Positions 50,416-58,144 of a stretch of DNA of 64,000 bases are shown piece after piece. The position numbers and the translations under genes were made by a program. The first letter of the stretch is position 1, and the number at the start of each line of letters is the position of its first letter. The notes below the pieces were generated by a model that was not told the DNA's origin, made no database searches, and saw only the letters and a list, made by a program, of their open reading frames with translations. The stretch comes from Vicinamibacterales bacterium (GTDB lineage Bacteria; Acidobacteriota; Vicinamibacteria; Vicinamibacterales; UBA2999): assembly GCA_041659285.1 (NCBI GenBank), contig JBAZYO010000005.1:62001-126000 (forward strand), written 5' to 3'.

Positions 50416-51813
50416 CTACATCCGCTTCAGTTTCTCAACCAGCGTCGTCCGCTTCAGGCCGAGCAGCCGGGCTGCGGCGCCCTTGTTGTGGCTCGTGCGC
50501 GCGAGGGCGCGCTCAATCAAATCCTTCTCGATCTGCGCGACCACGGCCGGCAGGTCGATCCCCTGCTCCGGCAGATCCATCGCCGGCGCGACGACGTCTT
50601 CGGCAACGGCCTGGAGATCCGGCGGCAGGTCGGTGACCTCGATCTGCGAGCGGCCACCGAGCATGGCCAGTGCGCGCTCGATCGCGTTTTCCAGCTGACG
50701 GACGTTGCCCGGCCACGGGAACGACATCAGTCGTCTCATTGCCTCTTGCGAGACCTGGATTTCGTGATTTGGCGATTTGGTGATCTCGCGATTTGAGAAT
50801 TTGGTGATCTCTCGACTTGAGAACTTGGTGAGAAAGCTCCGCACCAGCAGTGGGATGTCGTCGGGGCGCTCGCGCAGCGGCGTGAGCTGCACGGCGATCA
50901 CGTTCAGGCGGTAGTACAGGTCCTCGCGGAAGGTGCCGTCCTTCACCATCTTCAGTAAGTCGGCGTTGGTCGCGGCGACAATGCGGACGTCTACCTTGAT
51001 GGTGCGGTTGTCGCCAACGCGCTCGAACTCGCGCTCCTGCAGCACGCGCAGCATCTTCATCTGCAACGCCATGGGCATGGTGCCCACTTCGTCGAGGAAC
51101 AGCGTGCCCTTGTCGGCCTGCTCGAGACGGCCCTGCCGCATGGCCACCGCGCCGGTGAAGGCGCCGCGAGCGTGGCCGAACAACTCGGCATCGAGCAGCG
51201 TCTCGGGAATCGCGCTGACGTTGATGGCGACGAACCGCTCGCGATGACGCGGGCTGGTCTGATGGATCGCGCGCGCGACCATCTCCTTGCCGGTGCCGGT
51301 CTCGCCGCTGATCAGGATCGTGGCCGTGGTCGGCGCCACCGTCTCGATCAGCTGGAACAACGCGCGCATCGCCGCACTCTTGCCGACCATCGAACCCAGG
51401 CCGAAGCGCTCGTCGAGCTGCTGATGCAGGTAGGCGTTCTCGCTCTTCAACCGCCTCTGCTCGAGCGCGGAGGTGAGCACGTGCATCAACTCGTCGAACT
51501 GAAACGGCTTGGCAATGAAGTCGGCGGCGCCGAGCTTAATCAGGTCCACGGCGTCTTTCACGGTGCCGTAGCCGGTGACGACGATGGCGACAATGCCGGG
51601 GTAGCGGGTGAGGGCGGCGTCGATGACCTCGCGGCCGTTGACGCCGGGCAGGCGGAGGTCCGAGACGATGACGTCGAAGGCGAAGCCGTCGAGCGCCTTG
51701 ATGGCAGACTCGCCGTCGGCGGCCTGGACCACCTCGAAGCCTTCGTCTGTAAGTCGTTCAGCTACAACACTTCTGAGGCCTTCCTCATCGTCTACCAGTA
51801 GCAGGTGGGGCAT
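50416..51813 (-). CDS. Sigma54-dependent NtrC-type response regulator
   Basis: About 465 residues from ATG 51813. The receiver (1-120) has LLLVDDEEGLRSVV with the acidic pair and VIVSDLRLPG with the phospho-Asp (~53). The AAA+ domain has GETGTGKE (~166), the sigma54-contacting GAFTGA loop and DKGTLFLDEVGTM. A FIS-type HTH ends the protein (RTSHNKGAAARLLGLKRTTLVEKLKR). Between the AAA+ core and the PWPGNVRQLENAIERA motif sits an extra ~20 residues (SSREITKFSNREITKSPNHEI) encoded by element F. It should activate -24/-12 promoters such as the one at 52661. Confidence 0.9.
   Translation of the reverse strand: MPHLLLVDDEEGLRSVVAERLTDEGFEVVQAADGESAIKALDGFAFDVIVSDLRLPGVNGREVIDAALTRYPGIVAIVVTGYGTVKDAVDLIKLGAADFIAKPFQFDELMHVLTSALEQRRLKSENAYLHQQLDERFGLGSMVGKSAAMRALFQLIETVAPTTATILISGETGTGKEMVARAIHQTSPRHRERFVAINVSAIPETLLDAELFGHARGAFTGAVAMRQGRLEQADKGTLFLDEVGTMPMALQMKMLRVLQEREFERVGDNRTIKVDVRIVAATNADLLKMVKDGTFREDLYYRLNVIAVQLTPLRERPDDIPLLVRSFLTKFSSREITKFSNREITKSPNHEIQVSQEAMRRLMSFPWPGNVRQLENAIERALAMLGGRSQIEVTDLPPDLQAVAEDVVAPAMDLPEQGIDLPAVVAQIEKDLIERALARTSHNKGAAARLLGLKRTTLVEKLKRM
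50758..50832 (-). repeat. Element F inserted in frame in the response regulator
   Basis: Repeated GATTTGGTGAT/GATTTGGCGAT-type units, translated on the minus strand as FSSREITKFSNREITKSPNHEI. Same family as 49563-49640 and 59013-59137. It lies in the linker before the helix containing PWPGNVRQLE. Confidence 0.65.
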
Positions 51814-51979
51814 GGATGTCAGAATATTGACGGGCCACCGAGGGGATGTCAAGCCACAGAAGGACAGCCACAGATTAGCCACAGATCAGGCGCAGAACGG
51901 CTCCTTCACACGGGTGGGCTTGACTGCACACCTAATCTCATTGTGACAGCCTCCGATACAACCTTTGGAGGCTAACCCC

Positions 51980-52177
51980 GTGGAACGGCAAACAGTGAGC
52001 ATCATGAAGGCGTGCGAGATGGTCGGCGTCAGCCGGCGTACCATCTACAACTGGATCGCGGCGAACAAGGTGGAGTATCTGCGCACGGCCGGTGGCAGCA
52101 TCCGCATTTTCGTGGATACGTTGTGGCGCGAGCCCGATGGAACCAAGCACCCGAACAGTCCCAACGCCGCGGCGTAG
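51980..52177 (+). CDS. Small helix-turn-helix (excisionase/MerR-like) protein
   Basis: A 65-residue protein from GTG 51980, with GGAGG eight bases upstream. MKACEMVGVSRRTIYNWIAANKVEYLRTAGGSIRIFVDTLW is a winged HTH of the excisionase/AlpA type, with GSIRI in the wing. No phage or integron gene is near, so it is more likely a small regulator. It lies divergent to the response regulator and upstream of the H-box peptide; the three may form a regulatory unit. Confidence 0.75.
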   Translation: MERQTVSIMKACEMVGVSRRTIYNWIAANKVEYLRTAGGSIRIFVDTLWREPDGTKHPNSPNAAA

Positions 52178-52178
52178 A

Positions 52179-52197
52179 GCCGCCCACAAGGGGCGGC
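52179..52197 (+). repeat. Palindromic element D-like hairpin after the HTH gene
   Basis: GCCGCCC (52179-52185), ACAAG, GGGCGGC (52191-52197), then CCTACTAGAG. It follows the TAG stop (52175-52177) and has the CTAC tail shared with 37795 and 39685. Confidence 0.6.
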
Positions 52198-52234
52198 CCT
52201 ACTAGAGAAAGACTACGAGAGAGCAACAAGCACC

Positions 52235-52426
52235 ATGACTTCCGTTGACTCGAAAGAGCTGCTGCACAGGCTGAACAACCAGCTCGGCGTGATTCTGGCG
52301 CACGCCGAGTTGCTCGAGACCAAGGCACAAGACGCCGCGCAAAAGGCGCGCGCGTCGCGGGTGGTCAACGCCGCGCTCCAGGCCATGGCCGTGTCGCGCG
52401 AGCTGCGCGAAACGGTCGCGGACTAG
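52235..52426 (+). CDS. Free-standing H-box (DHp-like) small protein
   Basis: A 63-residue, all-helical protein: ELLHRLNNQLGVILAHAELLETKAQ, then a second helix (RVVNAALQAMAVSRELRETV). The first helix matches the HisKA H-box of histidine kinases (compare HELNNPLATIL in the kinase at 53646-55187), with His11 at the phospho-acceptor position, but there is no ATPase domain. It could be a phospho-relay or decoy dimerisation module (inference). ORF is short, so translation needs checking. Confidence 0.5.
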   Translation: MTSVDSKELLHRLNNQLGVILAHAELLETKAQDAAQKARASRVVNAALQAMAVSRELRETVAD

Positions 52427-52660
52427 CCGGTTCGCGGCTCCCGACCAGAATCGTATTCCCCCCCACGAAAATACCAGTTACGCCAAAAATTTGACTATCG
52501 ACGCTGCGATACAGTCAAAACATTGACAGACATTGCAGCACTTCGAGGCGCCACCTTGCGCCGTCCGGAGTGAGCACATCCGTGTAACTGACTGACTTAT
52601 CAGCAACTTAGAATTGCCGGCGGCCTGAAGTGCACGCCGTTGACCACCCTGACACGGCTC
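52427..52660. other. Intergenic region upstream of the sigma-factor gene
   Basis: No gene seen. It contains C8 and AT-rich stretches (CCCCCCCCACGAAAATACC near 52458) and repeated TTGACT/TTGACA-like words around 52491-52530 that could be -35 boxes, but none has a good -10 partner. The sigma54 site lies just downstream. Confidence 0.3.
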
Positions 52661-52676
52661 AGGCATCACCTTTGCC
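52661..52676 (+). promoter_or_regulatory. Sigma54 (-24/-12) promoter for the sigma-factor gene
   Basis: AGGCATCACCTTTGCC: GG at 52662-52663 and GC at 52674-52675 are exactly ten bases apart, with GGCA and TTGC cores matching TGGCAC-N5-TTGC. Predicted start of transcription is near 52687, just before the GGAGAA ribosome site (52691-52696) and ATG 52705. The sigma54-dependent activator gene is less than 1 kb away. Confidence 0.65.
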
Positions 52677-52704
52677 TTAGGGCAGGCAACGGAGAAGCTT
52701 GAAC

Positions 52705-53820
52705 ATGACCCCGACGCCTGATGTAGCCAACCCTCGTGTGGAAGCCGGCCTGCCCTTTGTGGAGGCGCTGGCCCGCCGCATGGCGGCCACCATGCCGCAC
52801 TCGATCGACCTCAGCGATCTCGTCCAGGACGGCGTGATCGGCCTGATCGACGCCGCGCACCGGTTCGACGACTCGAGGGGCATCAAGTTCGAGACGTTCG
52901 CGGAGCGCCGCATTCGCGGGGCGATGATCGACGCGCTGCGCAAGGACGCCTGGCCGCGCGGCGTGCGCCGCGTCCGCCGCGAGCTGGAGGCGGCCCGCGA
53001 GAAGCTGCGCAAGTCGCTGGGACACGAGCCGTCGCTCGCCGATCTCGCCCTGGAGATCGGCTCCGACGAAAAGCGCCTGGGCAAGACCATCGTCCGCATC
53101 AACACCATTGAATCGACGTCGCCGTTCTCGAGCGCCGAGAACGTGGACGAATCGCAGCTGCCGGCCGTGATGGTGCCGGCCGAGCCCGAACGTCCCGACC
53201 TGCAGTACGAACGGGATGAAGTGAAGGCGCGCGTGCGCAACGCCATTGCCACGCTGCCGCCGCGAGAGCAGCGCGTGATCGCGCTCTACTACTACAACGA
53301 AGTGACCATGAAGGACATTGGCGCCGAACTGGGCGTCAACGAGTCGCGCGTGTCGCAGTTGCACGCCCGCGCCATCAAGCGGATGCGCGAAGCGCTCGGC
53401 GCCGAGATCACGCCGATCGCGGCGTCGCAGGCGTTGCGGGAAGCGTTCATGGCCTTCGAGATGCCGGCCAGCCACAAGGAAGTGGCGGCGTCGACCCTGG
53501 AACGGGTGGCCGCGACCGCGAAGCCGTCCACCTTCGCGCGTTGCGCTTCGGCGGACAAGAAGATGGCGAAAGCTTCGCTTCCCGAGTCCGACACCCGGGT
53601 GCCACACGCCGCCCAGAAGCGAGCCGGACTGGTGTTGGTTTCGAATCAGGACAACGTGTCGCGGGCGGCGCGGAGCAAGTCGCCCAGCCTGAAAGGCTTG
53701 GAGAGCCAGCGGCAGGCGGTCTCTTCGAGGAAGCGCTCGGCGTCGGTGCCGGCCACATCCCCGGTGACGAAGATCACCCGGCGCGCCAGTGCGGGGGTGG
53801 CCGCGGCCATCGCGCGGTAG
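52705..53820 (+). CDS. FliA/WhiG-type sigma factor with unusual C-terminal extension
   Basis: About 371 residues from ATG 52705. Region 2 (LPFVEALARRMAATMPHSIDLSDLVQDGVIGLIDAAHRF, FETFAERRIRGAMIDALRKDAW) and region 3 (GHEPSLADLALEIG) are of the FliA/WhiG kind. Region 4 is LPPREQRVIALYYYNEVTMKDIGAELGVNESRVSQLHARAIKRMREAL, ending near residue 233. FliA-type proteins usually stop there. Here ~135 residues follow: a palindromic element B (FARCASADKKMAKAS) and then sequence antisense to the receiver domain of the convergent kinase gene, overlapping it by 175 bases. The extension is probably a result of stop-codon loss. Confidence 0.82.
   Translation: MTPTPDVANPRVEAGLPFVEALARRMAATMPHSIDLSDLVQDGVIGLIDAAHRFDDSRGIKFETFAERRIRGAMIDALRKDAWPRGVRRVRRELEAAREKLRKSLGHEPSLADLALEIGSDEKRLGKTIVRINTIESTSPFSSAENVDESQLPAVMVPAEPERPDLQYERDEVKARVRNAIATLPPREQRVIALYYYNEVTMKDIGAELGVNESRVSQLHARAIKRMREALGAEITPIAASQALREAFMAFEMPASHKEVAASTLERVAATAKPSTFARCASADKKMAKASLPESDTRVPHAAQKRAGLVLVSNQDNVSRAARSKSPSLKGLESQRQAVSSRKRSASVPATSPVTKITRRASAGVAAAIAR
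53527..53559 (-). repeat. Palindromic element B in frame in the sigma factor gene
   Basis: TCCACCTTCGCGCGTTGCGCTTCGGCGGACAAG is the complement-strand form of the element seen at 8250 and 55619, with a few changes. It is read as STFARCASADK. Confidence 0.55.
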
Positions 53821-55187
53821 AACTGCATGCCGTCGATGCGCGGCATCTTCAGGTCGCACACGATCAGGTCGTAGTCGGCTTCGGTGAGGCGGGTCAGGCC
53901 CTCCTCGCCGTCGCCGGCGCGATCGACGGTGAAGCCGGCGTCTTCCAACGCCTCCGCCACCGCCACCGCCAGCGCCGGCTCGTCTTCCACTACCAGCACG
54001 CGAAGTCCCTTGAACGCCTCGAGTGAGATCGGCTGCTGCGCGGCGCGCGCGGCCGGCGCGTTCAGGTGTTGCCCCGAGACCGGCAGCTCCACGAAGAACG
54101 AGGTGCCCGCCTTCGCGCTCCGCGCTTCGGCGGGGCCCTTCGGGCCGCCGACCGGCGTCGACTCGAGCCAGATGCGTCCGCTGTGCTCCTGCACGATCGC
54201 GTAGGCCACGGTGAGGCCGAGGCCGGTGCCTTGCCCGACTTCTTTCGTCGTGAAGAAGGGATCGAATACCCGGCCCTGCTTCTCCTCCGACACCCCCGGC
54301 CCATCGTCACTGACCTCGAGCACGGCGGAGCCGCGGTCCTGGTCGTGCGAGGTGCGCACGACGATGGTGCCGCGGCCGTTGGCGCCGATGCAGGCCTGCT
54401 CGGCGTTGATCAGGAGGTTGAGCAGCACCTGCTTGATCTGGTGGCCGTCGGCAAACACCTCGGGCAGCCCGCCGGCGAGCGCCTCCACCATCTGGATGTT
54501 GGTGACCTTCTGCTCGTAGGCGCGCAGCGCCAGCGTTTCGCGGACCACCTGGTTGAGATCGACCATGGCCCGCGTGGTCTGCCGCTTGCGCGCGAAGGTG
54601 AGCAGGTTGCGGACGATGCGGGCGGCGCGTTCCGATTCGGCGAGGATCACTTCGAGACCCTGGCGGGTCTTGTCGTCCACGCCTTTCCGTTCGGAGAGGC
54701 GTTCCGCCCACGACAGGATGGTGGCGAGCGGATTGTTCAGCTCGTGCGCGACGCCCGAAATGGTCTGGCCGAGCGCGGCCATCTTCTCCGCCTGCAGCAT
54801 CTGGTAGCGGCCGTCGCGCGACTGGTCGTCCAGCTTCTTGCGCTCGCTGACGTCGCGGATGAACGCCTCGACGCGCAACTCGTTGCCCTGCGCGGCGTGC
54901 GCGGCGCTCGCCGTCACTTCCACCCATATGGGTGCGCCATCGACGCGGCGCAAGCGGAGCAGGTGATCGTTGACGAGGCCCTCGCGATCGAGGCGCTCGA
55001 CGAAGATGGTGCGCGCCTGCGGATCGACGAAGCGCGAGACGTCGAACGGTTGAACGAGATGTTCAGCGGTCTCCGGCGGGTAGCCGAAGATCGCCTTCAG
55101 GTGGGGATTGGCGGAGAGCGTTGAAGTGCTGGCCGCCCCGAGGGTGCCGATGTAGACGCCCTCGCGAACGGCCTGGAACACATCCAC
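53646..55187 (-). CDS. Hybrid PAS histidine kinase with C-terminal receiver
   Basis: A 513-residue protein from GTG 55187, three bases after the upstream stop. PAS domain (~8-115), HisKA with GVAHELNNPLATILSWAERL (His148), HATPase with NLLINAEQA (N box), DDGPGV (G1), DPFFTTKEVGQGTGLGLTVAYAIV (F/G2), then a receiver (~395-513) with VLVVEDEPALAVAV and DLIVCDLKMPRIDG as phospho-site. Residues PKGPAEARSAKAG near the ATPase end are an in-frame element B. No TM segment, so it senses cytosolic cues. Likely works with the sigma54 regulator nearby (inference). Confidence 0.88.
   Translation of the reverse strand: MDVFQAVREGVYIGTLGAASTSTLSANPHLKAIFGYPPETAEHLVQPFDVSRFVDPQARTIFVERLDREGLVNDHLLRLRRVDGAPIWVEVTASAAHAAQGNELRVEAFIRDVSERKKLDDQSRDGRYQMLQAEKMAALGQTISGVAHELNNPLATILSWAERLSERKGVDDKTRQGLEVILAESERAARIVRNLLTFARKRQTTRAMVDLNQVVRETLALRAYEQKVTNIQMVEALAGGLPEVFADGHQIKQVLLNLLINAEQACIGANGRGTIVVRTSHDQDRGSAVLEVSDDGPGVSEEKQGRVFDPFFTTKEVGQGTGLGLTVAYAIVQEHSGRIWLESTPVGGPKGPAEARSAKAGTSFFVELPVSGQHLNAPAARAAQQPISLEAFKGLRVLVVEDEPALAVAVAEALEDAGFTVDRAGDGEEGLTRLTEADYDLIVCDLKMPRIDGMQFYRAMAAATPALARRVIFVTGDVAGTDAERFLEETACRWLSKPFRLGDLLRAARDTLS
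54105..54137 (-). repeat. Palindromic element B-like insertion in the kinase gene
   Basis: CCGCCTTCGCGCTCCGCGCTTCGGCGG-type sequence lies in the loop between the last HATPase strands and is read as GPAEARSAKAG. Arms CCGCC/GGCGG match the other copies. Confidence 0.55.
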
Positions 55188-55190
55188 GCG

Positions 55191-55733
55191 CTACTTCTTC
55201 GGTGGAAACGGAGTGGGCGTGCGGTTTGCCACGTTGGCCGCCCACCGTTTTTCGATGGCGTTGCGAATCGCGACGACGTCGGCGCCCGAGGAGTAGAGCT
55301 GCATGGCTTCACGCGCCACGTCCACGCAGATGGTGCAGCCGAAGCCGTGGGTGTCCCACTCCAGCACGTTGCCCTTGGCGTCGCGCCGCGCGATGAAGCA
55401 CGACTCGTTGGCCGAGTGGCCGTCGGCGCCGCAGCCGCAGTAGCACGGGACGTACTTCAGGATTTCGGGGTGCTGCGCGGCGAAGTCGTAGGTGGCGCGG
55501 ATAATGTCCATCGGCCGCACGGGGGCAAAGCCCATGGCCGGCAGCGGCGGCGTGGTCTTGCGGACGAACAAGGGGCCGCCCTTGACTGCCTGGCCCGCCG
55601 GCCTGGGGCTCGAGGCCTGCTTGTCCGCCGTAGCTTCAGCGGAGGCGGAGCTTGCGGCAAGGGCCACGGTGGCGACCAGAGCCAGCACAGCCATACCGAG
55701 CAGAACAGTTACAGATTTGCCCTTGGCATTCAT
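55191..55733 (-). CDS. PCYCGC-motif exported protein
   Basis: About 180 residues. The N-terminus has a signal/anchor helix (VTVLLGMAVLALVATVALAAS), then an in-frame palindromic insertion (SSASAEATADKQAS). The mature domain contains PCYCGCGADGHSANESCFI and HGFGCTICVDVAREAM, the conserved Cys pattern of the PCYCGC family (PF13798-type), which may bind metal. Function unknown. The stop lies three bases before the histidine kinase start, so the two are probably co-transcribed. Confidence 0.8.
   Translation of the reverse strand: MNAKGKSVTVLLGMAVLALVATVALAASSASAEATADKQASSPRPAGQAVKGGPLFVRKTTPPLPAMGFAPVRPMDIIRATYDFAAQHPEILKYVPCYCGCGADGHSANESCFIARRDAKGNVLEWDTHGFGCTICVDVAREAMQLYSSGADVVAIRNAIEKRWAANVANRTPTPFPPKK
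55617..55650 (-). repeat. Palindromic element B in frame in the PCYCGC gene
   Basis: TTGTCCGCCGTAGCTTCAGCGGAGGCGGA; arms TCCGCC and GGCGGA. It lies directly after the signal peptide, at the start of the mature protein, and is read as SASAEATADKQ. Confidence 0.65.
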
Positions 55734-55812
55734 GCCCAATAACTTAGCACCACTGCCCTCCCCTTTCTTCGCTGGATACTGGCCGCGGGATACTGGATAC
55801 TGCCCTTCTGCC

Positions 55813-57045
55813 ATGAAGCTGTACGGCCGCCAGGACCTGTTGCTCATCGGCGCCCTCACGACGGCTCTCATCGTGATCTTCTCGTCGCCCATTTCGCGCA
55901 TGCTCGATTACGCGCGGGAGATCGAGCGGCAGAGCGGGCTCACGTTGATGCCGGCGCTGGTCCTGCTGACCGGCGCCTTCTTCTTCCACCTGTACCGCCG
56001 CAGTCACCACGAGCAGGCCAAGTCCGCGGCGGCGGAGATTGCCACCAGGGAAGCGCAGCATCGCGCCGAGGAGCTCGAGCGCCTGGTCGGTTTCGGCCAG
56101 GCGCTGGGCCGCGCGCTGGACTTCGACTCGATTCGCGTGGCCATCGCCCAGCACATGCCGGTGTTGGCGGGCACCGATCACGTGTGGGTGCTGGTGCGCG
56201 AGGGCACGGAATGGCAGGCGCTCTCGGGCGACACGCGGGGCGCCGAGGAAGTGTTGCAGTGGGGCGACATCGCGGAGCAACTGCTGACCGGCGGCGGGTC
56301 CGACAAGACGCCGGCCCAGCCCGCGCAGCCGCGCACGGCGGGCTTTCCGCTCGTGGTCGCCGGCACCGCGCTGGGCGTGCTCGGCGTGCGTCCCGACGCG
56401 GGACCGCTGGCGCCGGACCGGCGCCGCGTCATCGAAGCGGCGGCGGCGCTGCTGGCGGTGTCGATCAAGAACGCGCAGCTGTTCCGCGAGGTGCGCGAGA
56501 ACAGCGTGCGCGATGCGCTCACCGGCTGCTACACCCGCGGCCACGCGCTGGACGTGATCGACGCGGAACTGCGGCGCGCGCGCCGCAGCCAGACGCCGGT
56601 GTCGCTGATCATGTTCGACCTCGATCATTTCAAGGACGTCAACGATCGCTACGGCCACCTGTGCGGCGACGCGGTGCTGAGCGCGGTGGGCAAGCGCATG
56701 AAAGAAGTGCTGCGCGGCTCGGACCTCAAGTGCCGCTACGGCGGCGAGGAGTTCCTGGTGCTGCTGCCGGAAACGCCGCTTCACGGCGCCCGCCGCGTGG
56801 CCGAGACGCTGCGCAAGGAGATTGCCGACCGGCCCGTGCCGTGGGCCGGCGAGGGGCTGACGATCACGGCGAGCTTCGGCCTGGCGCAGACGCTGCCGGG
56901 CGAGGTCAACGTGCAGGCGGTAATCGCGCGCGCCGACCAGGCGCTGTACCGCGCCAAAGACGACGGCCGCAACTGCGTGCGCATTGCCGCCGAGACCGCG
57001 ACGCTCATCGCCGACGACAGCAATCGACAAAATCGCGTCAGCTAG
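55813..57045 (+). CDS. Membrane GGDEF diguanylate cyclase
   Basis: About 410 residues from ATG 55813. Two TM helices (LLLIGALTTALIVIFSS and LTLMPALVLLTGAFFFHLY) are followed by a coiled coil and a GAF-like domain (~100-225: LVGFGQALGRALDFDSIRVAIAQHMPVLAG). The GGDEF domain (~240-400) has MFDLDHFKDVNDRYGHLCGD and the active site RYGGEEF, so it should make c-di-GMP. No RxxD inhibitory site is obvious before the active site. Divergent from the PCYCGC/kinase genes with an 80-base shared upstream region. c-di-GMP could link it to exopolysaccharide output (inference). Confidence 0.88.
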   Translation: MKLYGRQDLLLIGALTTALIVIFSSPISRMLDYAREIERQSGLTLMPALVLLTGAFFFHLYRRSHHEQAKSAAAEIATREAQHRAEELERLVGFGQALGRALDFDSIRVAIAQHMPVLAGTDHVWVLVREGTEWQALSGDTRGAEEVLQWGDIAEQLLTGGGSDKTPAQPAQPRTAGFPLVVAGTALGVLGVRPDAGPLAPDRRRVIEAAAALLAVSIKNAQLFREVRENSVRDALTGCYTRGHALDVIDAELRRARRSQTPVSLIMFDLDHFKDVNDRYGHLCGDAVLSAVGKRMKEVLRGSDLKCRYGGEEFLVLLPETPLHGARRVAETLRKEIADRPVPWAGEGLTITASFGLAQTLPGEVNVQAVIARADQALYRAKDDGRNCVRIAAETATLIADDSNRQNRVS

Positions 57046-57584
57046 CTCCCACGCGCTCCCTAAGCGCCCCACGCGAAGGCCGCTCGCCGTCAGCTTCCGC
57101 ACTCGCTCGAGAGGGCTGTCAACTCGCAGCTCGGCCTGACTGTCGCCCGAGCGCTCGCTGCAGGTTGTCGGCCAAAAACCTGCCCGTCGGGGCGCTGTTG
57201 ATACCCCCGATCTCATAAATCGCGGTCGCCCCTCCTCCCGCCCGCTCTCGCTCGTGCTCCAGCTGACGGCAAGCGGCCTTCGGACTGTGGCGCGGCGCGC
57301 GAGGCGGTATGGCTCAGCGTGAGCGTTCGACTGAGCCGACGCAGGTTCGTGACCGACAAACCGAGGGTAGGCCACAATTGGCCGCGGCGGGGTTTGGTTG
57401 GTCATCGGCGGAGCGCACAGCTCGCCGACCGAGGTTTGACCGGCGAAGGAGAGCGAACGCTGAGCCATACCGCCTTGCGCGCCGTCGAGACGCGCGAGGG
57501 CGACTCGCGACCCAACCACCCCAGAGAGGCGGCAATCAGGGCCTTCCTGGCGGCCGGAGAGGCCTCATTCAAAAAGGTCATGTG
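57046..57584. other. Intergenic region with large inverted repeats
   Basis: About 540 bases without a supported gene, though open frames exist by GC bias. The main feature is a 26-base inverted repeat at 57295-57320 and 57457-57482. Smaller palindromes (CAGGTTGTCGGCCAAAAACCTG at ~57161) are also present. Confidence 0.5.
57295..57482. repeat. MITE-like element or structured RNA with 26-bp inverted ends
   Basis: Left end GCGCGCGAGGCGGTATGGCT plus CAGCGT (57295-57320) is the complement of the right end (57457-57482) with one mismatch. The 136-base inside is GC-rich with smaller inverted repeats (GGTTTGGTTGGTC against GACCGACAAACC). No target duplication is obvious. It may be a miniature transposable element or a stable RNA structure. 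Confidence 0.55.
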
Positions 57585-57613
57585 TTGAATAAAATCCAGT
57601 AATTAGTTATGTT
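57585..57613 (+). promoter_or_regulatory. Promoter of the lrp-like gene, possibly leaderless
   Basis: TTGAAT (57585-57590), 17 bases, TATGTT (57608-57613). Transcription would start near 57620, which is the A of the start ATG, and no ribosome site is visible. So the mRNA is probably leaderless. Confidence 0.5.
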
Positions 57614-57619
57614 TTGCGG

Positions 57620-58144
57620 ATGATCGACGAAATTGACGGCACGTTACTGGATATTCTTCAGTACAACGCCAGAACTTCTCAGGCCGAACTGGCGAAGGCG
57701 GTCGGCCTGGCCCCCTCGGCGATCACGGAGCGGCTCAGGAAGCTCGAGGCGAAGGGCATTATCAAGGATTACGTGGCCTTGATCGACCCCCATGTGGTGG
57801 ACCGCGGGCTGCTGGCGTTTGTGTCGGTGCGGACCTCGGAGCACGGGCCGGACATGCCGTCGGCGATCGAGTTGAGCCGGATACCCGAGGTGCTCGAGGT
57901 GCATCACGTGGCCGGCGACGACTGTTACCTGCTGAAAGTGCGCGCGCGTGACGCGGAGCACTTGGGGCAGATCCTCCGCCAGCAGATCGCGTCCACGGTG
58001 AGCGTGACCTCCACGCGCACGACCATCGTGCTCGAGACGGTGAAGGAGGATCCGCGCATCGCCATCCCGAAAGAGAAGACGCTGCCGCGGCCTGCCCGCC
58101 GTCCTGTCCGCAGTAGCCTTGGCGAAGGCGGGAGCGAGCCGTGA
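57620..58144 (+). CDS. Lrp/AsnC family regulator
   Basis: A 174-residue protein from ATG 57620. HTH domain ~1-60 (IDEIDGTLLDILQYNARTSQAELAKAVGLAPSAITERLRKLEAKGIIKDYVALIDP) and RAM ligand-binding domain ~65-145 (GLLAFVSVRTSEHG, HHVAGDDCYLLKVRARDAEHL). It senses amino acids and often controls transport. The C-terminal end (VRSSLGEGGSEP) and its stop codon are made by palindromic element B. The next gene, an EamA exporter, overlaps by four bases and is the likely target. Confidence 0.9.
   Translation: MIDEIDGTLLDILQYNARTSQAELAKAVGLAPSAITERLRKLEAKGIIKDYVALIDPHVVDRGLLAFVSVRTSEHGPDMPSAIELSRIPEVLEVHHVAGDDCYLLKVRARDAEHLGQILRQQIASTVSVTSTRTTIVLETVKEDPRIAIPKEKTLPRPARRPVRSSLGEGGSEP
58104..58131 (+). repeat. 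Palindromic element B at the lrp 3' end
   Basis: CTGTCCGCAGTAGCCTTGGCGAAGGCGG, the same element as at 8250 and 55619. It encodes the last residues of the regulator just before the overlap with the transporter start. Confidence 0.65.

Noticed and set aside
51855..51890. GCCACAGAT repeats considered as a regulatory array
   Set aside because: Only two to three imperfect copies; too few to separate from background low-complexity sequence.
55744..57519. 591-residue minus-strand open frame
   Set aside because: Antisense to the GGDEF gene with RYGGEEF on the plus strand; no motif or start signal of its own.
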